DNA from: Bacteroidota bacterium
GTDB lineage: Bacteria > Bacteroidota > Bacteroidia > AKYH767-A > OLB10
Assembly: GCA_016714535.1 (NCBI GenBank)
Contig: JADKDR010000001.1
Span: 558,001 to 622,000, forward strand
Direction of reading: 5' to 3'
DNA: 64,000 nucleotides
How positions within the stretch are numbered: position 1 is the stretch's first letter; every line of letters starts with the position of its first letter. The notes below the pieces were generated by a model that had not been told where the DNA came from, made no database searches, and saw only the letters and a program-made list of their open reading frames with translations. The translations under genes were made by a program, and so were the position numbers. Positions 37,352-48,258 of this stretch are shown one piece after another.

Positions 37352-39067
37352 ATGTGTGGAATAGCGGGGGTTATTTCGGTAACATCATTACCAGATATCA
37401 AAGAAACGGCCCAGGCAATGATTCAAACCATTTCGCATCGGGGGCCAGATGGAATAAACATATGGACGGATGAAGCAAAAAAAATTTCGCTTGCACATGC
37501 ACGTCTTTCTATCATTGATTTGTCGACCATTGCCAATCAGCCCATGCACTATCAAAATGGGCGATATACCATTGTGTTTAATGGCGAAATATATAACTAT
37601 GTTGAGCTCCGGAGTCATTTACTAACAAAACAATACAGCTTTAACAGCAAAAGTGACACCGAAGTTCTTTTAGCATTATTTGCTGAATACCGCGAGAAAT
37701 GTTTGGCAATGTTAGATGGCATGTTTGCATTTGTAATTTTTGATGAACTGAGTGGTGAGTTGTTTTGTGCACGCGACCGATTTGGCGAAAAGCCATTCTA
37801 TTATTTTCATAGCCAAAGTAAATTTCTATTTGCCTCTGAAATAAAAGCTATTCATAAAGTTGAAAAACTAATTGGTGTCAACTTCAACCAAATAAATTCG
37901 TTTTTATTGGATTCGGGCAAATATGCTTTGTATAATCATATGTTTACCAACTTAGCAGAACTAGCCCCCGGGCATTTTTTATGGTTAAAAAATGGAAAGA
38001 CAACTATCACAAAATATTATGATGTAAGTCTGATTAGCGCATTTGCAGAATCAACCGAAGTGGCCTGCATCGAAAAATTCAACTTCCTCTTTACCCAATC
38101 AATTACCAGAAGATTGCGCAGCGATGTTACGGTTGGCACTTCACTCTCTGGGGGCATGGACTCATCTGCCATTGCCTGTAAACTTGCCCAGCTTAATCAC
38201 GAAAACTACGCAACATTTACTGCGCGATTCCCAAACCATCCAAAAGACGAAGGGTATTGGGTATCGAAAGTAATAGCCCAAACAGGCTATCAAAATATTG
38301 AAGTGTATGTAGATATAGACAACACGATGCATGAAATAGATCGAATCATTTATTCTCAGGAGCATATTCCTAAATCAACAAGTATTTTTGCTCAATGGTA
38401 TGTAATGCAAACTGCACAAAAGCATCAGGTAAAAGTTCTTCTTGATGGTCAGGGAGCTGATGAATATCTTTCGGGTTACGACCACATGAAATACTTTTTG
38501 ATATGGCAATATTACCGCGACCTGCATTGGCTTAAGCTATGGCATGAGCGTAGTGAATTAAAATCAAAGTATGATAGAAAGGCCAAGCTTGGTTATTTAT
38601 TTCTGTTTGACCCGTTACTAAATCTGTTTGGAAAAAGACGTAGCATATTTAATGAAGGGTACACTTTTAAAGACCGGTTGGTATTTGCATTAAAGCATGA
38701 ACTAAACGAATTGCTGCATTATGCCGATCGCAGCAGCATGGCGCATGGCATAGAAATAAGGCTGCCCTTTCTGAGCCATGAGCTAGTAGAATATTGCTTA
38801 TCCTTGCCCAACCATCTTCTTTATCGAAATGGGTATAATAAGTATATCTTGCGTGAAGCGTGCAAACCAATTTTGCCGGAAGAGATTTATAAGCGTACGC
38901 TTAAAATCGGATTCGAAACAAGCGAAGATGTGTGGTTAAAAGATAAAAAAATTACAGAAAAAGGGAAAGCAGCTGCCGAAATTCTAAGGGCATACAAAAT
39001 CATTCCTTGCACCAATCATTTTTTAAATATGTTCGCAGTTTCGTTTATTAATCAATTTGCTCGCTAA
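37352..39067 (+). CDS. asnB: Asparagine synthase (glutamine-hydrolysing) family amidotransferase 2
   Basis: A 571-aa AsnB-like protein. Cys2 (MCGIAG) starts the glutamine amidotransferase domain; LSGGMDSSAI is the PP-loop and LDGQGADEYLSGY the second synthase motif. It is shorter than copy 1 and clearly diverged from it (GMDSS against GTDSS), so it is not a recent duplicate. Probably amidates a sugar carboxylate in glycan synthesis. It is followed by FkbM after 28 bp, on the plus strand, divergent from the main block. Confidence 0.87.
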   Translation: MCGIAGVISVTSLPDIKETAQAMIQTISHRGPDGINIWTDEAKKISLAHARLSIIDLSTIANQPMHYQNGRYTIVFNGEIYNYVELRSHLLTKQYSFNSKSDTEVLLALFAEYREKCLAMLDGMFAFVIFDELSGELFCARDRFGEKPFYYFHSQSKFLFASEIKAIHKVEKLIGVNFNQINSFLLDSGKYALYNHMFTNLAELAPGHFLWLKNGKTTITKYYDVSLISAFAESTEVACIEKFNFLFTQSITRRLRSDVTVGTSLSGGMDSSAIACKLAQLNHENYATFTARFPNHPKDEGYWVSKVIAQTGYQNIEVYVDIDNTMHEIDRIIYSQEHIPKSTSIFAQWYVMQTAQKHQVKVLLDGQGADEYLSGYDHMKYFLIWQYYRDLHWLKLWHERSELKSKYDRKAKLGYLFLFDPLLNLFGKRRSIFNEGYTFKDRLVFALKHELNELLHYADRSSMAHGIEIRLPFLSHELVEYCLSLPNHLLYRNGYNKYILREACKPILPEEIYKRTLKIGFETSEDVWLKDKKITEKGKAAAEILRAYKIIPCTNHFLNMFAVSFINQFAR

Positions 39068-39095
39068 GAAATCGCAATAAAAAAATAAGACCCGA

Positions 39096-39977
39096 ATGTC
39101 TAACCTTGAACTAAAAGTAAGTAACAAAACTAAATTTTTAAATTTACTGAGAACTGTTTTTCATTTTTCCATCTTTGAGTCTTTACTTTTGAAGCTTGTA
39201 CAACTTACCGACAACAACTATATCAAGAAGTTAATTCCACCAAATTACACCTACCAGTCAGGCAAATTACGGCAAGTAAACCGCGATGGACTAACGCTTG
39301 AGCTTGACTTGAGCAAAGTAGTAGATCATCACCTTTTTTGGGAATCGCAATTAATTGAACTTAAATATGTAGTGGAATATATTAAAAGAGCCAGAACCAT
39401 TCTTGATATTGGTGGCAATATTGGTGGGAGAGCATTGTTGTTTGCTTCTTTAAATCCAAAGGCAAGGGTTGTATCGTTTGAACCTCACCCGGCAAACTTC
39501 AAGCGTGCACAACAAAATATTTCGCACAACAACTATGAAATTTATTTAGTCAAATCGGGCCTCGGTGCTAAGAAAGAGCAATTACGCATGTATGAGGTAA
39601 ATGAAAGCAACCCTGGGATGAACCGTATTATTTCAGGTGAACATAATTATCCTTTTACGATAATTGAAATTGATACCCTCGATAGTTTTTGCAAGCAACT
39701 CAACTTAACTGACATTGATTTCGTAAAAATAGATGTTGAAGGATTTGCTTATCAGGTTATGGAAGGCGCAAGTGATATGATTGCCAGGCATAAACCTGTT
39801 TTTTTAATTGAACTAGATGATGACGACATGCGCAAGAATAATCATACTGCCCGCCAATTAATTGAGTTACTTGTTAAAGCGGGCTATACGCGCTTTGTAC
39901 ATTCTGATACGTTTGAAATGGTTGACTTAAATAGCGACTTCGAACACTGTCACTTTGATATTATTGCAACTGCATAG
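39096..39977 (+). CDS. FkbM-family methyltransferase 2
   Basis: A 293-aa protein with ILDIGGNIGGRALLF (motif I), VVSFEPHPANFKRA and DIDFVKIDVEGFAYQVMEGA. Similar throughout to the FkbM protein at 32.9-33.7 kb, including the tail NHTARQLIELLVKAGY, so likely an old in-locus duplicate with a different acceptor. Its last 17 bases overlap the convergent acyltransferase gene. Confidence 0.87.
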   Translation: MSNLELKVSNKTKFLNLLRTVFHFSIFESLLLKLVQLTDNNYIKKLIPPNYTYQSGKLRQVNRDGLTLELDLSKVVDHHLFWESQLIELKYVVEYIKRARTILDIGGNIGGRALLFASLNPKARVVSFEPHPANFKRAQQNISHNNYEIYLVKSGLGAKKEQLRMYEVNESNPGMNRIISGEHNYPFTIIEIDTLDSFCKQLNLTDIDFVKIDVEGFAYQVMEGASDMIARHKPVFLIELDDDDMRKNNHTARQLIELLVKAGYTRFVHSDTFEMVDLNSDFEHCHFDIIATA

Positions 39978-40453
39978 CTATTGCTTTTGAAGCAATATTT
40001 TTTTTTGCAGCACTCCATTTTTTGTAATCATCAATAGTTTCGGCAGGGTTACCAATATAGGTGGAGTTAGGTGGAGTATTTTTTAGCACCACGGCACCCA
40101 GTCCAATCATATTTGCATGGCCCACCTCTACCTGATTTTTACTACTTGCCAAAGGTGCAACCCAAGTGTTGTCTCCAATTTTTACACTACCTGCAATTAT
40201 TGCATAGGCAAATAAAGGTAATATTACCCGCTATTGATTTACGGTTGCCAATCTGCGTATGCTTTAAGAAACAAGTATTGCGCTGAATAACACAATCGGC
40301 CTCAATGATTACACCTGCTTCTATCATCACATTGCAACTTAGACAGTAAGGTTTTGCAACAAGAGCTGTTTCGTCAATGCTATCACTTTTTTCAATTCCG
40401 GGAATAGCATAGTCAATACTATTATCACCATAATAGAGGCAAATACCAAACAA
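39961..40453 (-). CDS. Left-handed beta-helix acyltransferase (frameshifted, possibly N-truncated)
   Basis: Two frames give a ~163-aa hexapeptide-repeat protein: DETALVAKPYCLSCNVMIEAGVII, then IGNRKSIAGNI, then after the shift AYAIIAGSVKIGDNTWVAP, VEVGHANMIGLGAVVLKN and YIGNPAETI. This is an LpxD/NeuD-like acyltransferase core. The shift is near 40210; one T fewer on the coding strand restores it. The N-terminal domain usual for such enzymes is short or missing, so the gene may also be truncated. It stands alone on the minus strand between plus-strand genes. Confidence 0.6.
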
Positions 40454-40798
40454 GTATTAGTAACAACTAATCTATTCGCCTTTGATTTTCTTCTTTTTGA
40501 ATTGGTTGCTTAAGACAAAATCTACAAGCCATACACAATTGTTTCGTGTGGCATCGACTTGGTACAAATTGAAAAATGCATTAGAATTTACTTCTTTCCT
40601 TCGTTCACCATTTTGGCTATGGGCCCACCACAATCACGATTCGCCATTATCTGTTTGTGGGGTACGCATTAGGTATTATTGATTATTCACACATCAATTT
40701 CACGGGTTGGTCTAATGTAGAAAAAAATATTTCATATTGTATAGTATAATTTATTGCACGTAATTTGACCAAGGTGAAGTAAGCACCAATTCTGCTAT
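40454..40798. other. Intergenic region with no clear gene
   Basis: About 345 bp. On the minus strand 40671-40483 an open stretch of ~64 codons starts at ATG, has one TGA and includes a WWAHSQNGERRK-like region. I do not recognise it; it could be a remnant of the gene upstream of the truncated acyltransferase or chance. The right end carries the promoter candidate for the GT gene. Confidence 0.35.
40737..40767 (+). promoter_or_regulatory. Candidate promoter for the 40.8-kb GT operon
   Basis: TTG at 40737-40739, a 21-base spacer and TAATTTG at 40761-40767, 31 bases before the start codon. Spacing fits the Bacteroidota promoter; the -7 box has a one-base spacer. Confidence 0.35.
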
Positions 40799-42097
40799 AT
40801 GCCCTCAACAAAAAAAGCACTCATTATCAGTTATTATTTCCCTCCCTGCCATGGCTCAGCACCCTGGCGCAGCTACTCCTGGGTTACCTATTTTAAAGAG
40901 CTTGGCATATTTCCAACCTTACTTACACGGCATTGGCTAGGCACCGAGCAAAAATGGGCTGACTATATTAACGACATTGATAAGGCAATTGAAATTAATG
41001 AAACAACGGATTATAAAACCATTAATGTGCCATCAAAAAAAAGATGGCTATACCGTTTTGTAAATCAACAAAACTTTTTGAGCAAATGTGTGCGACCGGT
41101 TTATTTTATTGCTTCAAAACTACTGGGAGTTTTTAGCACCGAAGTGGATGCCTATTATTCGTTTTACAATTATGTGCGAAAATTAGTGTCAACCGAAGAA
41201 TTCGATTTCATCATTGTAACCGGTCCTCCGCATAATGTTTTCAAATTTATACCCATGCTTCATGAAAATAGCGAAGCAAAAATTATTGCCGACTTTCGTG
41301 ATGTTTGGGACAATTACATAGGAAGTCCGGCATATAGGCCTACCGTTACAAAAAGAATTTTTAATGCTGTTGACGAATTTTATTTAAAGAAATGGTTACG
41401 CCATGCTGATATAGTTACTGTAATTACACCAGCCTTTGTTCCCTTGGTACAAAGCATTTTTAAGGGTCGGGTTGAAGTTAATTTTAATGGTTTCGAAGAA
41501 GAGTATCATTTGAATGCGCCTGCCCGCATCAACAACTATAAGTTTACCTTTAGCATGATTGGCAGCCTTTATCCATTGCAAGATACGAGCATATTAATAG
41601 CTGGCTTACAGGAATTTATTAAAGACAAATCAGCAGAAACAGTTCAGATAAATATGATTGGGCAAGACAATTCGGATGTGTTTTTAAATACAATGCGCCA
41701 AGTAATTCCATCAACCATATTAACTATTAGTGGAAGGGTTCCAAAAAAAGAGGCTACCCATATTACCAGGCAAAGTGATGTTCTTTTTTATCCAGCATGG
41801 AAAGGATACTACGGCCAAATTGGTGTAAAACCATTAGACTATCTTGCCTCTGGAAATAACATACTGGTAGCACCAGGAGATAATGACATTTTAGACAAAG
41901 TAATACTAGAATGCAAAGCAGGTAAAATAGCAAACTCCGTATCGGAGTTTGTTGAAATAATGAACAACTGGTATTATGAATGGAAACAAAATGGACATTG
42001 TACTACGCATCATGATATGACAAAAGTTTATTTTTACTCCCGAAAAAACCAGGCAATTAACATGGCCAAATTATTACAAGGACAACCAGATGCTTAA
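40799..42097 (+). CDS. GT4-like glycosyltransferase
   Basis: A 432-aa GT-B protein. N-terminal ISYYFPPCHGSAPWRSYSWVTYF and IIADFRDVWDNY are typical of GT4 enzymes in O-antigen clusters of Bacteroidota. The C-terminal donor domain is divergent: FYPAWKGYYGQIGVKPLDYLASGNNI carries the KxxxYLA-type site in place of the usual ExxxA. First gene of a three-gene plus-strand unit; the next gene starts eight bases before its stop. Confidence 0.83.
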   Translation: MPSTKKALIISYYFPPCHGSAPWRSYSWVTYFKELGIFPTLLTRHWLGTEQKWADYINDIDKAIEINETTDYKTINVPSKKRWLYRFVNQQNFLSKCVRPVYFIASKLLGVFSTEVDAYYSFYNYVRKLVSTEEFDFIIVTGPPHNVFKFIPMLHENSEAKIIADFRDVWDNYIGSPAYRPTVTKRIFNAVDEFYLKKWLRHADIVTVITPAFVPLVQSIFKGRVEVNFNGFEEEYHLNAPARINNYKFTFSMIGSLYPLQDTSILIAGLQEFIKDKSAETVQINMIGQDNSDVFLNTMRQVIPSTILTISGRVPKKEATHITRQSDVLFYPAWKGYYGQIGVKPLDYLASGNNILVAPGDNDILDKVILECKAGKIANSVSEFVEIMNNWYYEWKQNGHCTTHHDMTKVYFYSRKNQAINMAKLLQGQPDA

Positions 42098-43207
42098 ACG
42101 AAAAAAAATAATATACTTTGTTTCGAGTGTAGATTTTAGTTATGGCATAAAATGGCTTGCAGAGTTTATGCCCAGAGAGCGGTATGATGTTACTTTCTTT
42201 TTCCTCTTCCATCAAGAACCTCAATTGGTAAATATTTTAAAGGCAGCGAATATTGATACGTATTATATACCTTATCGCAACAAGTATGATCTGTTAACAG
42301 TTATTCCAAAAATATTCAGACTACTTCTGAAAATAAAACCGGATGTAGTACATGCACACTTGTTCGATGCATGCATAGCATCGCTCATACCTGCATATCT
42401 GCTGCGCGTACCCATGCGCGTGCATACGCGCCATCATAGTATGATTCATCACGACTCATTTCCACATGCCATAAAATATGACAAACTGAACAACTTTCTT
42501 TCGCATAAAATAATTGCCATTTCGCAAAATGTATTAAACATACTCATTGAAAAGGAAAAAGTACCGGCATCTAAAGCCACGCTGCTGCATCATGGTTTTA
42601 ACTTTGACGAAATGCTAAGCTTTAACAAAAACAAAGAATACATTCCTGCCAAATACAATCTTAAGAACAATCATCCTATAATTGGCGTGATCAGCCGCTT
42701 TACTGAATTCAAGGGCATACAGTACATCATTCCCGCATTCAAGCAATTGCTTACTCAACACCCTAACACGGTGTTAATTATGGCAAATGCTGTAGGCGAC
42801 TACAAAACCAACATACTGGAAATGTGTGCCGATATGGATGAAAAAATTATCGTATCATTGAATTTGAAAAAAATGTTTTTGATTTATATGCATGCTTTGA
42901 TGTTTTTGTACATGTTCCTGTTGATGAATATGTAGAGGCCTTTGGTCAAATTTATATTGAAGCCATGGCCATAGAAATTCCTTCTATCTTTACGTTATCT
43001 GGAGTTGCTTCCGAGTATATTCAGAATATGAAAAACGCGCTGGTGGTTGACTTTAAAAACTCCGAACAGATCTATGAAGCAATTATCTACACGCTTTCTC
43101 ATCCTGATATCATAGATGCAATTGTAAAGCAGGGAAAGAAAGATGTATTTGAAAAATTCGACATTTCGCAAATGATTTTACTTCTTGAAGAAATATATGG
43201 AACGTGA
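42090..43207 (+). CDS. GT4 glycosyltransferase (frameshifted in this sequence)
   Basis: One ~372-aa GT4 enzyme in two frames. First: KPDVVHAHLFDA, HTRHHSMIHHDSFPHAIKYD, GVISRFTEFKG. Second: the donor-site region EYVEAFGQIYIEAMAIEIPSIFT. The shift is in a six-A run at 42841-42846. One more A gives DEKNYRIIEFEKNVFDLYA and joins the domains. It overlaps both neighbours by a few bases, so the locus is organised as if the gene were intact. Confidence 0.82.
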
Positions 43208-44081
43208 TATTTTATTTTCAATAATTATACCCACGTATAACCGTGCTGACTTTATAGCCAAAAGCATTGGCAGTGTGCTTGCGCAAACTTACCGTCATTT
43301 TGAATTAATAATAATAGACGATGGCAGTACTGATAATACAGCAGATATAGTTGCCCCATATTTGAATGAAACAGTGATGTACAAAAAATTTGCAAATGGG
43401 GAACGAGGAGCAGCGCGCAACCGTGGTGTTGAACTTGCCAAAGGCGACTACATTACTTTCTTAGACAGCGATGATTTGTATTACCCCAATTATTTATCGA
43501 ATGCAAACCAGGTACTCAATGAAATGCAACGGCCACCTTTTTTTCATCAGGGTTATGAAATTAAAAATATCCAAAATGGCAAAATTGAGCTTACCATGGT
43601 GGTACCCGACAATCAATGTGAATTGCTGGTTGAAGGCAACCCGTTAAGTTGTATGGGTGTACTTGTAAAGTCAGAAATTATTAAAGCCAACGGCTTTATA
43701 GAAGACCGTGAACTTGCCGGCAGCGAAGATTGGGAACTTTGGGTGCGATTGGCTGCCCAATATGGATTGCGTACCTCTCAAACAATTACGGGAGCCTTGC
43801 TCATTCATGACAAGCGAAGTGTATTTCATTTTGATGAAAATAAATTACTATCTCGAAAAAATATTTCGCTTCACTCAATTTTGAACAATGCGCATGTGCA
43901 ATCGCGGTTCAAAGGCAAAGCCAAAAAATTCAATGCCTATTTTGATGCTTATATTGCTATACATCTTGCCATTAGCAATAAGAAAAAAGAAGCACGCAAC
44001 TACCTGTGGAAAATTATTAAAGAATATCCTGCCTTTGTATTTGATGTGAAATTTTTGGGCTTGCTAAAAAATATTTTTTAG
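43197..44081 (+). CDS. GT2-family glycosyltransferase
   Basis: A 294-aa GT-A protein. FSIIIPTYNRADFI, IIDDGSTDNTADI and FLDSDDLYYP (DxD metal site), then GSEDWELWVRLA, are classic GT2 motifs. ATG 43197 is chosen; an in-frame TTG lies four codons upstream. It starts within the last codons of the GT4 gene. No membrane helices. Last gene of the unit, ending in a four-base overlap with the convergent PKD gene. Confidence 0.87.
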   Translation: MERDILFSIIIPTYNRADFIAKSIGSVLAQTYRHFELIIIDDGSTDNTADIVAPYLNETVMYKKFANGERGAARNRGVELAKGDYITFLDSDDLYYPNYLSNANQVLNEMQRPPFFHQGYEIKNIQNGKIELTMVVPDNQCELLVEGNPLSCMGVLVKSEIIKANGFIEDRELAGSEDWELWVRLAAQYGLRTSQTITGALLIHDKRSVFHFDENKLLSRKNISLHSILNNAHVQSRFKGKAKKFNAYFDAYIAIHLAISNKKKEARNYLWKIIKEYPAFVFDVKFLGLLKNIF

Positions 44082-47000
44082 CGGATAAAAAATCTTTTAT
44101 AAAGCAACTCTCCATCCTCCCTTGAAATTTTTAAGGTATAATACGTACTGGACAAATATCCGTTATGCAACATAATCTTATTATAACCACGCAACACCTG
44201 CTTACTCGTTTCAAATACCATGCGCCCTGTATTGTCATAAGCTGTAATTAATAGTTCTTCATTAGCTAAACTATAAATATCAGCATATACATTTGTGTTA
44301 TCCTGATATACTAAACCTACATTGAATATACCTGTTAGGCTTGTGCATAGTTTATCATTGGCCGGCTCCTCATCCTTGCCTCCATTTACACTAAACACTT
44401 CTACACAATAATATTCAGGTAAGAAATTCCCATTAATGACCACCTGATTTTGAAACTGAAATTTATAAAAAGGGTTTACCAAAGCAAGTGGCTCTTTATT
44501 ATCAGCAATTATTGATGGTAACCCTTCAACATCTAATTTCAATTTATAATTAAGTATTTCAACGTTGCTATTGTTCTTTAACAATGCAGAAAATTTAATT
44601 GCATTATCCTTTATCGAAAACTCCAATAATCTAACTGCAATATCAAGATACACATCCACTACACTAAAGAGCGCTGTTGCAGAGTCAATACATCCCGAAT
44701 CGCTGACTGCTGAAAGCAGAATCTGATAGTTGCCGATAGCGCCATAAGCATGCATGGGATCCTCATCATTCGAATTAGCGGTATTGTCTCCAAAATTCCA
44801 TGTGTAGAATGTTGCACCAAGGGTTTGATTACTAAAATTAACCAATTGTCCAACGGAGCCTACCGTAGGGAATACTGAAAAATTTACTTGTGGTGCCTGA
44901 TTGATAAATATATTTTCGACAGTAGAATCGGCACAACCTTTATTGCTTGTTACAGTCAGAGCTACACTATTGTATCCTTGTTGTGGTTGCGCTATATTGC
45001 TACTATCACCGCCTGCAATTGCGCCATTCCAATAAAATAAAATCGAACTGTTGCTATCGCTGAAGTAATTACTGGCATCGTAAAGTAACAATGGCTGATT
45101 GGTACATGGCTGAGTATATGAAAAATCAGCTTTAGGCTTAGCATTTACAAGCACAGTGTCATTTGCTAATGCCTGGCATCCTTGGGCATCGGTCGTTGTA
45201 AGGGTAACCGTATACGTTCCTGGCAATGAATATTGCATGGTAGGATTTGGGAAAGGGCTGGTAGAGTTATTGCCAAACGACCACAAGTAGGATACAATTG
45301 GAAATGGGTGATTACTGGTATCGAAACTATTAAATTTTACAGGCTCGAGCTGGCAAATTGAAGGGAATGTAAAGTAAGGCTCTGGCGACTTAAGCACATT
45401 AATCTGTGCATAGGCAGTATCCTTGCAATTATTTTTGGTAGTTACTAATAACGATGTGCTATACTGCCCTGGGGCAGTATAGATATGCGTAGCCAATGAA
45501 TCGGCACTTGTATTTGTATCACCAAAATTCCACAAATAATTTGTAATCGTATCAAATTGTGATGAAGATAAATTATCAAATTGCAGGGAAATTGGTGCAT
45601 ACAGGAGTAGTAAAAGAAAAGTCAGCTACCGGGCGAGGATAAACGAACAAGCTTTTGTATGCAGTATCTGCGCAACCCTTGTCGGTAATTGCTGTAAGGC
45701 TTACTGAGTAAATACTAAATGTGGGATAATAAAATAAGGTGTCGTTACTGTTTGCAGTAATACCGCCATAATCAAAAAACCAAAGGTAGCTTGATATGGT
45801 ATCGTCTTGTGCAAAGGTGGTTTGATTGATAAAGTAAACCGTATCGCCAAGACATCCGTCAGGAGCTGAAAACTGAACATCTGGTTGTGCATTTATGATG
45901 ATACTTGCAGTAACCGCGCTATCGCAAAAGGTGGGTGTTGCAGCTGTTAACGTAATTGTATACGTTCCGGGTAAGGTGTATGCATAAGACAACGAATCGC
46001 TTGAAATGAATGAGTCGCCATTGCCCATATCCCAGCGCACATAGTAAATGCTATCGCTTCCATTACTATATGAGTTATCGTAAAATGTATATGATTGATT
46101 CTGACAAAATGTATTGCCTACTATGGATATCACCGGAGTTGGTTTTACAGATAAATGTACGTTTTGCAAGATGGTATCAATGCATGAGTTGCTCCCACTG
46201 GCAATCAACATAACCGTATAGTCAGCACCTAAACCTGCGTAAGAATGAAGTGGATTCGTATCCGTACTAAAAAACGTATCACCAAAATCCCAGTAGTAGG
46301 TAACATTCAACCCATTGGTATCCGTAGCATTTACAAACTGAACCTGGCCGCCTATGCAGGTATTGGTAGCATTGAAAGCGGCTTGTGGCGCATCAGCTAT
46401 GGATATCACCTGCGTAATGGAATCCATACAACCAACAGTATTAGTTACCATTAAGGTTATATTATATTGACCACCTGATGTAAACGTATAATTCAATATA
46501 GTATCATTGCCAACCTCCACATTGTTTATAAACCAATTATATAATACAATGCTATCATTACCTTGACCGGAAGTGTTTGTGAAAGGTATATTCAAATTCG
46601 CGCATTGATTATTAACAAACGTGAAATTAGCAGTTGGCTTTTGTTTTACTTCAATCGTTAACGTATAATAGATGGAATCGCCTCCTGAAGTTAATGCATA
46701 ATATTGAACCTGAAAAGTGCCACTAGTAGCATAGGTGTGCGTTGGATTAGTTATTAAAGAATCCTCAGCACCATCACCAAAATCCCAATGCCTAAATATA
46801 ATGGTGTCGAGGCAAATGCTTTCGGTAGCGTTAAATTGAGCAACAAGGCCTTCGCAATTATTCGTTAAAGCAATATTAATCTCCGAATTAGTATTATCAG
46901 TATAAAAGGAGTCTACCGTAAGTTGAGGAAGATTAGCAGAGTCTAAATAATTTACTGTGTAATAAATTTTTTGCCCTAAGGTGGTATCAATGCTAAAGCT

Positions 47001-48110
47001 TGTAAGTGCACTGAAGGAGCCGTGAGGCGTTACTGCGCATGGGTCAGGAAATTTAAACCTGCTTAAGGCCCCGGAAGAATAATGGCTGACAAAAAGTTGT
47101 GGCTCGCCAGCTGCATCAATGTAGGACATTCCTATTGGCTGTCCCACTGTTACGCCAAAGTCAGAATCAAACAAAACTGTTTGTATGCTATCCATCGCTT
47201 CGGTTAGCTTTAAACCGCGTATGAAGCCGGATGTACCAGTGCAGAACACATACCATCCCTCCCTTGTATGGGCCGAAACTATCGAGAAATCTTGTTCTGC
47301 GGTTAAATATATTATTTTTTCAGTTGGGACATTTTCAAAACTATTTCCAAAATCCAACAAAGTCACTTCTTTAGATATTAACTTAACAACTGCTGCCATG
47401 TATTTTTGTTTGACACAATCATACATCATGGTAATGTCACTTGGCAGCCCAGGGGAAGGAATAGGTGTAAGTATATCCGGAATACTATCAAACCCGTAGG
47501 TAAATTTTAATCGCGAAATGTTACTTATGTTGTAGTTTGCAATAAAGAGATATTCTCCAATAATGTCGATTGCATAAGGGGTAATCTGTCCAGCCAGAAT
47601 TTCCTTTACTTGCGGATTCACATCTGTTATAGAAGACAATGTTAACCGAAACAACTTTCCCTGAACATTATCGGCTGCAAAAATATAAATCGCATTATCT
47701 TTTCTTACAATATCTACCGCCCATAGCTGGGTAGCTCCCATCATTCCAGAGGCAATCAATTTTACTGTGGGAGTATTAGAAAGCGAGTTCCCAAAGTCGA
47801 TTCGTTGCACCCCATCAATATTTGGCGCTACAGTAAAACCATAATAGTTTCCATCTTCATATATTACCTGTAATTGTCGCGTGGCATTTCCGAAACTTGC
47901 GGTCGTACTTATATTTAAGGGCAAACTGTCAAGACCTGCAGGACAAAAGTCCCATGTTACCTGAGTTACATAAGTACTATCGAGCTGAGCCTGATTAATT
48001 GATAATGGACAAATAGTATCCTTCACCACGGGGATTGCAATACTGCATTGCGAGTAGAGAGAGGCACTGGAAATGATAAATGAAACGATTGTTAGCGTAA
48101 TGAATTTCAT
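44078..48110 (-). CDS. Giant secreted PKD-repeat protein with T9SS-like C-terminus (frameshifted)
   Basis: Two frames join to a ~1343-aa exported protein. Signal peptide: MKFITLTIVSFIISSASLYSQ (start 48110). Then a ~300-residue propeller-like region with repeated DFGNS...PT segments. Then about nine PKD domains marked by WDFGDG, WDFGDT, WDMGNG, WNFGDT and WNFGDN variants, a CARDB-like domain, and a ~70-residue tail (LITAYDNTGRMVFE, then YYTLKISRED) resembling a T9SS sorting domain. The shift is at a GGG/CCC run 45586-45588; one C fewer gives VCTNFLQFDN. PKD arrays act in adhesion, gliding or polysaccharide binding. A surface adhesin encoded inside a glycan locus may be anchored by or bind that glycan. 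Confidence 0.83.
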
Positions 48111-48158
48111 GAGTATAATAATTCTTATGGTGACGGTCATATCTAACAAGTTCTTTTA

Positions 48159-48166
48159 CAAAATTA
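48159..48166 (-). promoter_or_regulatory. Candidate -7 box for the PKD gene
   Basis: TAATTTTG on the minus strand matches TAnnTTTG, 49 bases before ATG 48110. A CAA (TTG on minus) lies 16 bases further, short of the usual 19-21. Confidence 0.35.
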
Positions 48167-48231
48167 GCTAAAATTGCCATGCCAACCATGATACAGCAAT
48201 AATTATTCCTATCCCATTTAAAGGGAATTAA

Positions 48232-48239
48232 TAGTTTTG
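48232..48239 (+). promoter_or_regulatory. Candidate -7 box for flippase 2
   Basis: TAGTTTTG matches TAnnTTTG, 19 bases before the TTG start at 48259. No -33 TTG at the right distance. Confidence 0.4.
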
Positions 48240-48258
48240 CCCCAACACTTCAAACCTT

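Noticed and set aside
40483..40671. Minus-strand open stretch of ~64 codons
   Set aside because: One internal stop, no recognised family; kept only as a possible remnant.
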